A DNA stretch of 64,000 nucleotides, taken from positions 23,725 to 87,724 of the forward strand of contig CADCPM010000012.1 of NCBI GenBank assembly GCA_902803315.1. The letters run 5' to 3'. A program made the translations under genes and the position numbers. This DNA is from an uncultured Coriobacteriaceae bacterium (GTDB lineage: Bacteria > Actinomycetota > Coriobacteriia > Coriobacteriales > Atopobiaceae). Under the pieces are notes generated by a model. It did no database searches. It was not told the origin of the DNA and saw only the letters and a program-made list of their open reading frames with translations. Positions 33,586 through 42,413 of this stretch are shown in pieces (the first letter of the stretch is position 1; each line of letters begins with the position of its first letter).

Positions 33586-34383
33586 ATGTCAGGACACTCT
33601 AAGTGGGCTACCACCAAGCACAAGAAGGCCGCGATCGATGCCAAGCGCTCGTCGCTCTTCTCCAAGCTTTCTCGTAACATTACCGTTGCCGCAAAGGTAG
33701 GTGGCGATCCCAACCCCGACAACAATGCCTCGCTTGCTGCTGCCGTAGCACGCGCGCGCATGGTATCTATGCCAAACGCCAAGATCAAGGCTGCCATCGA
33801 CAAGGCCTTTGGCTCCGGCTCGGATGCCTCCGTGTTTAGCGAGATTACCTACGAAGGTTATGGTCCTGCAGGCGTCGCGTTTTACGTTGAGTGCCTGACC
33901 GACAACAAGAATCGCACCGCAGCGGACGTCCGTTCTGCCTTTACCCACTCTGGTGGCAGCCTGGGAACCTCTGGCTCCGTGGCGTTCCAGTTTGAGCGCA
34001 AGGGCTCCATCGCCGTCGAGAAGATCATCAAGAGCGACGACAAGAAGGTGCCCGATCGCGAGAACGCGGTGGACGAGGACGAGCTCATGATGGCCGTTGC
34101 CGAGGCTGGTGGCGATGACTACGAGGACGCCGGCGACGAGTGGATCGTCTGGTGCGCCTACGATGCCATACAGGAGGTCGTAAAGGGACTCGAGGAGCAG
34201 GGCATCGAGGTTAAGGGCTCTGAGCTCACGCGCGTTCCCACGACGCCCACGCAGGTGAGCGTTGCCGACGCAAAGAAGGTCCAGCGTCTGGCCGACCGTC
34301 TTGACGAGCTTGAGGACGTTCAGAACGTGTATAACACCATGGACGTAACCGACGAGATCGCAGAGGCACTCGACGAGGAGTAG
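33586..34383 (+). CDS. yebC: YebC/PmpR-family regulator (TACO1 family)
   Basis: The 265-residue cytoplasmic protein starts MSGHSKWATTKHKKAAIDAK and contains YEGYGPAGVAFYVECLTDNK and GGSLGTSGSVAFQF, the invariant motifs of the YebC family. Members act as transcription regulators or help ribosomes pass polyproline-type stalls. An insertion of about 15 acidic residues after IIKSDDKKVPD makes it slightly longer than the usual 245. GAGGAG lies six bases before the ATG. The J-domain gene follows two bases after its stop, and the ribosome site of that gene is inside the yebC end. Confidence 0.95.
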   Translation: MSGHSKWATTKHKKAAIDAKRSSLFSKLSRNITVAAKVGGDPNPDNNASLAAAVARARMVSMPNAKIKAAIDKAFGSGSDASVFSEITYEGYGPAGVAFYVECLTDNKNRTAADVRSAFTHSGGSLGTSGSVAFQFERKGSIAVEKIIKSDDKKVPDRENAVDEDELMMAVAEAGGDDYEDAGDEWIVWCAYDAIQEVVKGLEEQGIEVKGSELTRVPTTPTQVSVADAKKVQRLADRLDELEDVQNVYNTMDVTDEIAEALDEE

Positions 34384-34385
34384 CC

Positions 34386-35345
34386 TTGCCGCGTGACGAT
34401 ATGACCCGCGAGGCAGCCGAGGAAATCCTCGAGCTGCCTCGCCGCTATACAAAGGAAGAGCTTCGGCGCTCGTATACGGAGATTGCCCGTAGGTATCACC
34501 CAGACGCTGCGGCAAAGGGCCATATGGACCCCGTTGCCGCGCAGCGTCGCATGGTGCAGGCCAACAAGGCATATCAGCTGCTCAAGCGGCAGTTCCAAGA
34601 CATGCCGAATCGCGTGGTATCGCGGGGGTACGGAGGCATCACGGGTGGCTTTTCGGGCGTCGATTGGCGTGCCGGAACAAGTGATTCCTTTGATCCCTCT
34701 GCAGACCCATGGGATTTTGCACAGGACTGGGACGCGGCACCACCCCCCGAGAAGGTTCCCCTTAGTGTGAGATCCGTGCTGTTGGGACCCGTGGTTTTGC
34801 GTGTGGTGTTCATCGGTCTGTTTGGCTGGCTGTGGTGGAACACGTTTCCGCTGCTCTTCCATAATATGTGGCGCTTCTTCCCGGCGGGGGATTGGTCGCT
34901 CATGGATGTGGCCAATCTTGTGGCGGCGTTCGTGTATCCGAGCTACCTGCTCATATACGAACTTATTTCTGGCTATTTGTCGGGTTTCGTGCGTGAGGTG
35001 CTAAACGGGGCCGTCTCGTGGATAACCAAGAAGTACGTGGACCTTCGGCCCAAGAGCTCGTCGTATGGTTGCGCACTCTATAAGATTGTCCATGAGCAGG
35101 TGTATGCACTCCTTATGGCTCCTTTGGTGCTGTATCTTGCGGCATTCTGCGTTAACGAGGACTTTCTGCCATTTAAGGTGGTCTATGGCCTGCTTGGTGC
35201 GGCGCTCGGCGTGGACACGCTCGCTGCCGTTGTGCGCGGCGGGTTTGTAAACGTATTGACGACGGCTCTTTCCGAGCGCATAGAGGCTTGGTACCTGCTG
35301 CTCCGCGCCCGCCTGCTCAAGCGCTGCGGAAAGTGGGAAGGCTAG
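34386..35345 (+). CDS. Membrane protein with N-terminal J domain
   Basis: The 319-residue protein begins with a J domain (LELPRRYTKEELRRSYTEIA then RRYHPDAAA; HPD intact), which would stimulate a DnaK-type ATPase. After a Gly/Asp/Pro-rich linker (residues 80-125) come about four hydrophobic segments. Typical DnaJ zinc and substrate domains are absent, so this is a membrane-tethered co-chaperone of unknown target. The TTG at 34386 is chosen because GAGGAG at the end of yebC lies five bases before it; the ATG five codons later has no such site. It is coupled to yebC. Confidence 0.8.
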   Translation: MPRDDMTREAAEEILELPRRYTKEELRRSYTEIARRYHPDAAAKGHMDPVAAQRRMVQANKAYQLLKRQFQDMPNRVVSRGYGGITGGFSGVDWRAGTSDSFDPSADPWDFAQDWDAAPPPEKVPLSVRSVLLGPVVLRVVFIGLFGWLWWNTFPLLFHNMWRFFPAGDWSLMDVANLVAAFVYPSYLLIYELISGYLSGFVREVLNGAVSWITKKYVDLRPKSSSYGCALYKIVHEQVYALLMAPLVLYLAAFCVNEDFLPFKVVYGLLGAALGVDTLAAVVRGGFVNVLTTALSERIEAWYLLLRARLLKRCGKWEG

Positions 35346-35395
35346 CGCCCCGCCGCAGGCCGACCAAGGCGAGCGAAGCGCTGTTTGAGCAGTAG

Positions 35396-35490
35396 CCCCT
35401 GTGCCTGCGCCCACCCCGCATACGGCGACTCACGAAGTGAGCGAGCGAAGCGAGCGCGGAGCCGTAAGCGGGGTGGGAGCAGGCACAGGG
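35396..35490. repeat. Type-1 long palindrome
   Basis: CCCCTGTGCCTGCGCCCACC pairs with GGTGGGAGCAGGCACAGGGG (one mismatch). The core is CGACTCACGAAGTGAGCGAG plus CGAAGCGAGCGCGGAGCCG. Just outside it GCGCTGTTTGAGCAGTA resembles the type-3 core. It lies between two plus-strand genes. Confidence 0.88.
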
Positions 35491-35617
35491 GATTGAACAA
35501 GCGAGTGCCAGATGCACTTCCTATATGGCGCTCATTTTGCCCTCTAGCAATCGTTGCGTCGTTGTACAATGAAGCCACCTAAACACACTCCAAACGAACC
35601 AGAATCAGGTGCATGCC

Positions 35618-36910
35618 ATGACCCCACGCAATCCCTACGACGATTATGACAAGATCGATCCCTGGGCCGCCGATTCCGACGACATGGACGATTCTGGGGA
35701 CTTCTCATTCGTAGAGGATGAATACGATTCGATGGAGGATGGCGTAGGCGACGGCTTTACGTATGTTGACAGCCCCGTGGACATGACGGCGGTACAATAT
35801 GGCTCAACAGAGTCCTTTCCCCAAACGCAGGTCCGCAAGGTGTACGGTGCGCCGGTGGAAAACGCGCAGCCGGAACCGGCAAAGGGTTTGCTAAGACGTC
35901 GTAGGCGCAAGAAGGAAGCCCGTGATGCCGTGCCCGCGTATCCGCAGAATGGCTATGGCGCGCAGCAGGCGCCAGATCGGGGGAAGCCACGCCTGCGGCG
36001 TAGGAAGCGCCATCACTTTGGCTGCCTGTTCATGCTCATCATGCTCATATTGGCGGTCGTGGGCATCTATTGGGTGGTGGCACACCCCATAGACGAGCAG
36101 CTGGCCTTCTCTCCGGCAGAGCAGGAGACGGTAAACGGCACACTTTCGTGGTCCTTCCCGGGCATGCCTTACTACGTGCTTGCCTTGGGATCCGACGAGC
36201 GCGAGGGCGATACTGCATCGCGAACCGATACCATGATGCTCATGCGCGTCGACTTTATTGGCGGAAAGATCACGATGGTCTCGATTCCGCGAGATACCAA
36301 GGTCGAGATAGAGGGCTACGGTCGCTCGAAGATAAACGCCGCCTATGCGTACGGCGGCGCGGGCGGTGCAGTGCGAGCTGTGAGCAAGCTTACGGGAGTT
36401 CCCATAAACCATGTTGCCGTAATCCACTTTGAGGAGCTGGTGGGGCTCATCGACTATTTGGGAGGCGTTACGGTAAACGTGCCGGTGGCCGTTAACGATC
36501 CCGACTACAGCGGTCTCGTATTGGATGCGGGCATGCAGACGATGGATGGCGAAACCGCCCTGTTGTGGGCTCGTGCTCGCCATGGCTTTGAAGACGGCGA
36601 CTATCAGCGGCAAGCGGATCAGCGCATATTGCTTACCGCCATTATGAATCGCATCCTGTCGCTCTCGCCCAAAGAGATTCCCCAAGCGCTCAAGCATATG
36701 GGCGGACTGGTGGGGACCGACTTGCGGTGCTACGATTTGATTCCGCTCTTGGTGCGCTTTAAGCTCATGAGCCCAACCATCTATTCCTGTGCCATTCCAA
36801 CCACGAGCGAAATGATCGACGGCTATTGGTACGAGATCGTGGACGAGCCTGCGATGCGCAAGCTTCTGCAGGTGGTAAACAGTGGCGGCGACCCAAGTAC
36901 GGTTGCGTGA
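35618..36910 (+). CDS. LytR-CpsA-Psr family wall-polymer ligase
   Basis: The 430-residue protein has an acidic then Arg-rich cytoplasmic N-terminus (to about 132), one membrane segment (135-155) and an extracellular LCP domain. Conserved motifs are GSDEREGDTASRTDTMML, SIPRDTKVEIEGYG, KINAAYAYGG, and ALLWARARHGFEDGDYQRQ. LCP enzymes join teichoic acids or other glycopolymers from lipid carriers to peptidoglycan. The ATG at 35618 has AGGTG six bases upstream; a GTG three codons earlier is possible. A type-2 palindrome ends the unit. Confidence 0.93.
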   Translation: MTPRNPYDDYDKIDPWAADSDDMDDSGDFSFVEDEYDSMEDGVGDGFTYVDSPVDMTAVQYGSTESFPQTQVRKVYGAPVENAQPEPAKGLLRRRRRKKEARDAVPAYPQNGYGAQQAPDRGKPRLRRRKRHHFGCLFMLIMLILAVVGIYWVVAHPIDEQLAFSPAEQETVNGTLSWSFPGMPYYVLALGSDEREGDTASRTDTMMLMRVDFIGGKITMVSIPRDTKVEIEGYGRSKINAAYAYGGAGGAVRAVSKLTGVPINHVAVIHFEELVGLIDYLGGVTVNVPVAVNDPDYSGLVLDAGMQTMDGETALLWARARHGFEDGDYQRQADQRILLTAIMNRILSLSPKEIPQALKHMGGLVGTDLRCYDLIPLLVRFKLMSPTIYSCAIPTTSEMIDGYWYEIVDEPAMRKLLQVVNSGGDPSTVA

Positions 36911-36916
36911 GCCGTT

Positions 36917-37002
36917 GCTGCGACCCTGACTTAGGGACAGGCCCCAAGTTAGGGTTGGGAGGCACCCTAACTTGGGGCCTGTCCCTAAGTCAGGGTCGCA
37001 GC
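36917..37002. repeat. Type-2 palindrome with 39-base perfect arms
   Basis: GCTGCGACCCTGACTTAGGG and ACAGGCCCCAAGTTAGGGT form the left arm; the right arm is its exact complement after an 8-base loop. It starts seven bases after the LCP stop codon, so it probably ends that transcript. The centre is the shared CCCCAAGTTAGGGT. Confidence 0.93.
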
Positions 37003-37103
37003 AAAGATTCGCTAGCCGCCTGTTGGCTTGTTCCAAAACAATACGTGCATATGCGGGTCTCAAATAGTATCCTCAAGGGTAACGAATTGATGAGGAGGCC
37101 AAA

Positions 37104-37889
37104 ATGAACTGGTTCAGGCGGCTGTGCTTGTTTGTGTTTGGGATGTGCGGAATTCTTTCGCTTGCGGCGCTCTCGCTCGTGTGGGTTGGGCCGTGGACCT
37201 CGCAGGCGCGAACTCTTATTACGGAGAACAGATGGTACTTTCTTGCGCTTGAGATAATGGTATGCGTCTCGGCGGTGGGCCTTCTGTTCTGTGTGCTCAA
37301 GGCACTGTTTACTCCGCGCAATCCAAAGGAAAGCATAGTCGTCATCCTCGATGGTGGCCAGATTACCATTACGCGTCACGCCATCGTGTCGCAGGTAAAG
37401 CACATTGTGGAGGCTGATGGTGCCTGCTCGCCCGTATCGGTGCGCGTGCGTGCGCGCAAGCGCGGCAACATTCGGGTTAACGCTCGTCTTCGGCCACATG
37501 CCCCCGTGGATGTGGTGGAGTACGGGCAGACCTTGCATAGGGAGCTTGAGCAGGGACTCGCAAAGGTGTGCGGCGATAGCGTGCGCTCCATTGACCTTGT
37601 GTTCCTAAACCCGGAGCAGCGTGGCGAGATCTCGGCATACGTTGACGACCAGACCGCAGAGGTGGCACGCGAAACAGACGTGCCGGAGGAAGCGCAAACT
37701 GGCTCATTCACGGTAAGGCTCGAGGGCAAGGACGTTTCCATGCATCCCAGCGCGGAGCAGAGCTTCCCCTTGGCACCCTCGGCTTTGGAGCAGGGCAACG
37801 AGGCGGATAAGAGCGCGAATGCAAGCGCAGACGCAACTCAGAACGAAAGCGTTCCAAGTTCGGATGTGTCTTCCTCCGAGGAGGTGTAG
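37104..37889 (+). CDS. amaP: Alkaline-shock membrane anchor protein AmaP-like
   Basis: The 261-residue protein has two N-terminal membrane segments (about 8-28 and 44-67) and a cytoplasmic Asp23/AmaP-like domain with ESIVVILDGGQITITRHAIV, then an acidic Ser/Ala/Glu-rich tail. AmaP tethers Asp23 to the membrane during envelope stress. The AGGAGG at 37093 lies just upstream of the ATG. It is the first gene of the AmaP-DUF2273-Asp23 cluster, three bases before the next gene. The tail of about 70 residues is longer than in Firmicutes AmaP. Confidence 0.85.
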   Translation: MNWFRRLCLFVFGMCGILSLAALSLVWVGPWTSQARTLITENRWYFLALEIMVCVSAVGLLFCVLKALFTPRNPKESIVVILDGGQITITRHAIVSQVKHIVEADGACSPVSVRVRARKRGNIRVNARLRPHAPVDVVEYGQTLHRELEQGLAKVCGDSVRSIDLVFLNPEQRGEISAYVDDQTAEVARETDVPEEAQTGSFTVRLEGKDVSMHPSAEQSFPLAPSALEQGNEADKSANASADATQNESVPSSDVSSSEEV

Positions 37890-37892
37890 CGC

Positions 37893-38639
37893 ATGGCACC
37901 ACGCATGAAAGTGGAGACCGATCAGACGCCTGCCGAGTCAAAGGCGGCAACCAGCCAGAAGCAAGTCACTGCTTCGACGCAACAATCCGTAAAGGCGCCA
38001 AAGGCCAAGGTTGAGGCGCCCGCACCAAAGGTCGACGCCCCCCAGTCCCAGACTCAGCCCGCGGCACAGGCGAAGTCCCAGGCCGCTGCCAAGCCCGTCT
38101 CTGCGGTAAAGCCTGCGATTGCGGTTGAGCAGCCTGCGGCAGCACCCGAGCCAGCGCCTGCGCCGCAGGCACCGCCTGCAACTGCGGAGACCTCGTCTCC
38201 CGCTCCCTCGGCGTCGGCATCTTCCAGCGCGCCCGTCAAGTCCTCGCTTGCATCCAAAGTGCGCATTTCCTCTGCGACGTCTCAGGATGTGAGTGACGAA
38301 GCGCCATGGGACACCGGCACGGCTCCCGAGCAAAGCGCGCCAACGCAGCCAATGGCCGAGGCGGCGCCAAGCGAGCAGGCGCAAGGCCAGGCTGGTAAGA
38401 CGCGCGAGTCGCTGTCCCATTGGTTCCATCGCACGTTCGCGGGTCATGAGCATGCCTTCTGGGGCGGGGCCATTGCCCTTCTGCTGGCATTGGCAGCGTT
38501 TATCTTTGGGCCTGGAAAGGTGTTGCTGGTATGTCTTTTGGTAGTCGTGGGTGTGGCCATAGGACAGATTTTTGACGGCGACCCCAAGATTATTCGCATG
38601 ATTCGTGGTTTGTTCGACAACGACCGCGAAGAGCGATAG
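37893..38639 (+). CDS. DUF2273 membrane protein with Ala/Pro/Lys-rich extension
   Basis: The 248-residue protein ends in a DUF2273 unit: HAFWGGAIALLLALAAFIFG and LLVCLLVVVGVAIGQIFDGD, two membrane helices typical of the small partner of AmaP and Asp23. What precedes it is unusual: about 170 residues rich in Ala, Pro, Ser, Gln and Lys with repeated KVEAPAPKVDAP-like words. DUF2273 proteins are normally about 60-80 residues. It starts three bases after amaP and is followed 54 bases later by the Asp23 gene, so the three form an operon. Confidence 0.85.
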   Translation: MAPRMKVETDQTPAESKAATSQKQVTASTQQSVKAPKAKVEAPAPKVDAPQSQTQPAAQAKSQAAAKPVSAVKPAIAVEQPAAAPEPAPAPQAPPATAETSSPAPSASASSSAPVKSSLASKVRISSATSQDVSDEAPWDTGTAPEQSAPTQPMAEAAPSEQAQGQAGKTRESLSHWFHRTFAGHEHAFWGGAIALLLALAAFIFGPGKVLLVCLLVVVGVAIGQIFDGDPKIIRMIRGLFDNDREER

Positions 38640-38693
38640 AGTTAGTTGATGGTTAGCGTTTGTGCGCATGGGCGCACAGAAAGGAGCTAGGCT

Positions 38694-39230
38694 ATGAGTG
38701 ACGAGACTAAGATCGTGGAAGACGTCGATGGCGCTTTGGTGACTGCTGTTGAGGAGACGCAGGATATTGTCGCCACCTCCGAGGAGGAAGACGTAAATAG
38801 CGAGGACTCCCTTACGTTCTCCAATGGTGTCATCGAGAAGATTGTGGCAATTGCCGTGCGTGAGGTTCCCGGCGTTGTTGGCATGAAGGGCGGCTGGGTC
38901 AATCGCGTGCAGGACGCCTTTGGCGCGCGCGACGTCCGCAAGGGCGTTACGGTTGAGGTTACGCCCGAGAGCACCGTTCGCGTAAACATCACCATCCTCA
39001 TGGAGTACGGCGTATACGCTCCGCAGGTGTTCGACGACGTTAAGCGCACCGTGGTAAACCAGGTTACCGGCATGACCGGCCTGGACATCGCCGGCGTTAA
39101 CCTTCGCATTGAGGACATCCTCACCGCTGAGGAGATTCGCGAGCGCAAGAGCCGCCGCGGCGAGCTCCCCGAGAGTGAGGAGACCGAGGCCAAGAACGAT
39201 GAGAAATCCGAGGAGAAGGAAGAGGCCTAA
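38694..39230 (+). CDS. Asp23/Gls24 family envelope stress protein
   Basis: The 178-residue cytoplasmic protein contains FSNGVIEKIVAIAVREVPGV, VTPESTVRVNITILMEYGVY and ITGMTGL-type VTGMTGLDIAGVNLRIEDI, the whole Asp23 (DUF322) domain (about residues 40-150), flanked by acidic tails. Asp23 proteins form a membrane-associated network with AmaP. GAAAGGAG lies six bases before the ATG. A hairpin terminator follows at 39266. Confidence 0.94.
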   Translation: MSDETKIVEDVDGALVTAVEETQDIVATSEEEDVNSEDSLTFSNGVIEKIVAIAVREVPGVVGMKGGWVNRVQDAFGARDVRKGVTVEVTPESTVRVNITILMEYGVYAPQVFDDVKRTVVNQVTGMTGLDIAGVNLRIEDILTAEEIRERKSRRGELPESEETEAKNDEKSEEKEEA

Positions 39231-39265
39231 TCGCCTGATTGCCAGAACCTAGTCTCAATTGTCGC

Positions 39266-39297
39266 AGGGGCCTGCTTCCTTTGAGTGTGCAGGCCCT
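39266..39297 (+). terminator. Terminator after the Asp23 operon
   Basis: AGGGGCCTGC pairs with GCAGGCCCTT around a 13-base loop, 36 bases after the Asp23 stop codon. Confidence 0.7.
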
Positions 39298-39339
39298 TGC
39301 GCATCTATGCACGATAGTAGCGAGTAGAGAAGAGCGTGT

Positions 39340-40410
39340 GTGCAACGAGCGGATCGTATAGGGTGGATCGATTGGGCACGAGCCCTTGGCGCTCTTGGCG
39401 TCGTGCTGCTTCACGTGTTTACCAGCACATCTCTGTGCATAATGAACGATATTTCCTATACTCGTCTTGCGGCATACAACGCCGTTGGCATACTCGCGGG
39501 ACGATGGGCCGTGCCTGCCTTCTTTATGATTACGGGATACCTACTGCTTGATCCAGCCAAGGAGGTAAGCCCAAAGAAGGCATGCAAGTATGCTATGCGT
39601 ATGGTGGGGGTCTTACTCACTTTTGGCGTGTTCTTTTCGCTTCTGGAAGAGGTTGCGCTGTGTAGGGAAAACGGTGCGCCTCTTGGGATGGCGGTCGTCT
39701 CGCGCGCCATCGTGGATGTTCTAACAGCTTCGTCTTGGGATCATCTGTGGTACGTGTATGCACTCGCGGTCGTATATCTTCTGGTTCCGCCAATCCGTAG
39801 GATATCGAATCGGTTGGGAAGCAGAAGGTTTGCATTCCTTACGGCCGTGCTCTTCACTTGCGTTCTTGTTGTGCCCACCTTCCTACGGCTCTGGCTGTTT
39901 TTAGGCGGGAATGATGTGTATGCCACCGAGGACGGACCGATTGCCTTTGTGCAAAATGTGACAATCGGCATAACGTGCTTTTGCGTTGGAGGGTGTATGC
40001 GGCAGATGAGGGGCAGCCTATTTGCGATCGTGACAGGCCTCTTGTCGCTGCTCGTTATGATGGCTTCGAGCATTGCGTGCACGATTGCCAAAGAGGGCGA
40101 CCTTGGTTTTATTTTCTTGCAGGGGAGCTGCTTTGCGTGTACGTATGCGTTGGGAGTCCTGTCTGTACTCCAGCGCGTGCTTGGCAATACGGCGGTGCGA
40201 ACCAACTCCGTAGTCGATCACCTTGCCAAGGACAGCTTTGGCATCTACCTGCTTCATCCCTTGTTCGTGCACCTCGTCCTTATGGTCGTCGATCCGCTCC
40301 TGCTTCCGCCAATCTTGTTTGAGGTGCTCTTTTACGCAGTGGTTGTCGTGGCCTCTATAGTGCTTACGCGTCTTTTGCGACACGTGCCCCTTTTGGGCGG
40401 CCTTCTCTAA
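39340..40410 (+). CDS. Acyltransferase family 3 membrane protein
   Basis: The 356-residue protein has about ten hydrophobic segments. IGWIDWARALGALGVVLLHV holds the conserved Arg-x10-His signature of acyltransferase 3 (the first membrane segment, with His25), and SFGIYLLHPLFVHL the conserved C-terminal GIYLxHP motif. Such enzymes O-acetylate surface polysaccharide or peptidoglycan. The GTG start has only a weak AGAGAAGAG ribosome site. It precedes a large GT-C-like gene on the same strand, so it may act on the same polymer. Confidence 0.85.
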   Translation: MQRADRIGWIDWARALGALGVVLLHVFTSTSLCIMNDISYTRLAAYNAVGILAGRWAVPAFFMITGYLLLDPAKEVSPKKACKYAMRMVGVLLTFGVFFSLLEEVALCRENGAPLGMAVVSRAIVDVLTASSWDHLWYVYALAVVYLLVPPIRRISNRLGSRRFAFLTAVLFTCVLVVPTFLRLWLFLGGNDVYATEDGPIAFVQNVTIGITCFCVGGCMRQMRGSLFAIVTGLLSLLVMMASSIACTIAKEGDLGFIFLQGSCFACTYALGVLSVLQRVLGNTAVRTNSVVDHLAKDSFGIYLLHPLFVHLVLMVVDPLLLPPILFEVLFYAVVVVASIVLTRLLRHVPLLGGLL

Positions 40411-40508
40411 GCTGTTTAATGGGGCGATTCCCCTTCGGCAAAACTATCACAATCTTTTGGTAAAGTATATCCACTAACTATGCATGGATGCGCTATGGAA
40501 GGATTGTC

Positions 40509-42257
40509 ATGAAGATGAGAGTCGACGGCCTGCGTTCGTCGGCGTCTGAGCCCAAGCTTCAACAACGTCTCTTTGGATTGGCGCCCCTTATCGTTACGGT
40601 TTCTTTGTTTGTGCTTACATGCTGTGTCTTTCAGCCGATGTGGGCGAATAACGACGATGCCGTTATGGCTTCAATACTGCGCGACGGTCTTCCGGGCGGC
40701 ATGTATATTGTGTTTTCGAATATTTGTCTTAGCGCTCCTTTGGCAGCTCTCTACCATGCTGCCCCGTCGATACCATGGTGGGCCTTGTTCCAAATCGTGA
40801 CGATTGGTATCTGCGACGTAGTTCTGTGCAAAAGGGCTCTTGAGCGACTGCGATCTCGAACGGCGTTTATGTGGACCGCCTTTGTTGTGTGCCAAGTAAT
40901 ATGCATGGGGTTGTTGGTGCATAACCTTCAGTTTACGACGACGTCTGGAATAGCCTGTGGTACGGGGCTCTTTTTGATGTGCCGAACTACAGGAAGCAGG
41001 CGCGATCGCATGGCGGGGGCCGTTCTTCTTCTGCTTGGTTTGCTCATGCGTTTAGAGATGTGCGTCGTTGTTGCTGGGGCAGTGGGATGTCTGCTGATCG
41101 TTAAGGTCGTAGGAAGATGGTTGGCGGACCGCCGATCCTCCAAGGGTACCTCCCTCTTGAGCATTGCCACGTCGGGCGATGCTCGCGCGATCGCATCGCA
41201 CGCGCTTTTGGTTTTTTTGGCATTTGCGATTTGCAGCGTCGTCCATATTGTGGCCTATAGCCAAGAAGACTTACGTAGCTATACCTCCTATAATGACGCG
41301 CGCTCATTGTACACAGACTATCCGCATGCAACGTACAGCGAATATCCCGCAGTGTTTGACGAGCTCGGGTGGGACTCCAACCTCGAGGTGTTAGCTAACA
41401 ATTTTTATTGTATGGACGAGAATATCACGACCGAGAGCTTCAACAGGATCGTGTCTTTACGCGACTCTAGCGTTTTTGCCACGCCTCCAAAGGCCGATAT
41501 TTGGGTGATGTTGTGCATCATGCCCTTGGCGTTCGTGCTTTCGTTGTTATGTGCGTCGAGCACTTCCTCTCGCGTGACCGTAATGGTGTTCGGCGCTATG
41601 TACTACGTGCTGGTTGTCGGGCTTATGGTCGTTGGCAGGCTGCCCACGCGCGTTACAGTAGGCATTTCGCTCACCTTTTTGGGGTTGTTGGGTTCGTTTA
41701 TGGAGGAGTTTCCCCAATCCAACAAGAGTCCCTCTCCAAAAGCCGAACGTCTTGTTGCGGCGCTCTCTTGGGCGTTTATGGGAGCGCTTGTTGTGGGTTC
41801 AGCCGCGTTTGGTCGGCACACCTGGTCCCCTGCGACTCAAGCGCTAAAGGCGCAAGGCGCTCAGATCGTACGTGATGTGCACGAGGACGCCACGCGACAT
41901 CCAGACGACGTGTTTGTTGAAGACATTACCGTGGTGACTAACGCTCGGTATAACGCTTTGACCACGAATGGCAACGAAGCGCAAAACGTCGTCTTTTGGG
42001 GAGGATGGGAATACGGGAGCCCACGTTACGAAAATAAGCTTGAGGCGCTCGGCCTATCCCGCGACCGCTCCCTTGCCCTACTTCGAAACAATTGCTACTT
42101 CTATACCTTGGGGACGATGGACGAGTATTCCAAGCAGTGTTTGCTCTCGTACCTGCAAAATAAGTGCAAGGGCAACATTGAGGCATCGCTGGTTAGGTCG
42201 TATCCCTCGGGCCTTACTGTTTACAAATTGCACCAATCCGAAAACTCGCAAGATTGA
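40509..42257 (+). CDS. Large multi-spanning membrane protein, GT-C-like
   Basis: The 582-residue protein has about 10-12 hydrophobic segments and a C-terminal soluble domain of about 130 residues (TWSPATQALKAQGAQIVRDV onward). After the first membrane segment is MWANNDDAVMASILRDGLPG, whose Asp-Asp in the first outer loop is the hallmark position of GT-C glycosyltransferases. I cannot name a substrate. GGAAGG lies before the ATG at 40509; another in-frame ATG at 40488 has no ribosome site. It follows the acyltransferase gene by 98 bases and is convergent with the next large membrane protein gene. Confidence 0.7.
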   Translation: MKMRVDGLRSSASEPKLQQRLFGLAPLIVTVSLFVLTCCVFQPMWANNDDAVMASILRDGLPGGMYIVFSNICLSAPLAALYHAAPSIPWWALFQIVTIGICDVVLCKRALERLRSRTAFMWTAFVVCQVICMGLLVHNLQFTTTSGIACGTGLFLMCRTTGSRRDRMAGAVLLLLGLLMRLEMCVVVAGAVGCLLIVKVVGRWLADRRSSKGTSLLSIATSGDARAIASHALLVFLAFAICSVVHIVAYSQEDLRSYTSYNDARSLYTDYPHATYSEYPAVFDELGWDSNLEVLANNFYCMDENITTESFNRIVSLRDSSVFATPPKADIWVMLCIMPLAFVLSLLCASSTSSRVTVMVFGAMYYVLVVGLMVVGRLPTRVTVGISLTFLGLLGSFMEEFPQSNKSPSPKAERLVAALSWAFMGALVVGSAAFGRHTWSPATQALKAQGAQIVRDVHEDATRHPDDVFVEDITVVTNARYNALTTNGNEAQNVVFWGGWEYGSPRYENKLEALGLSRDRSLALLRNNCYFYTLGTMDEYSKQCLLSYLQNKCKGNIEASLVRSYPSGLTVYKLHQSENSQD

Positions 42258-42413
42258 GGCAAACGTATGTGGCCATCGGACGGACTTAGTCTTGACCCAC
42301 AGTGCCGGAGGTAGTGGAATCGAGTACCGTGGTGAGGCCCGCGGGGCCGCGCCGGTGATTACGGCTCGCCTTTCTGTGGCATGCCAAAATTTCTTTTCGA
42401 ACACAGTCTTTAA

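Noticed and set aside
42258..42413. Possible remnant gene between the two convergent GT-C-like genes
   Set aside because: The frames on both strands give no recognisable motif; only a local GC-rich bias is visible.
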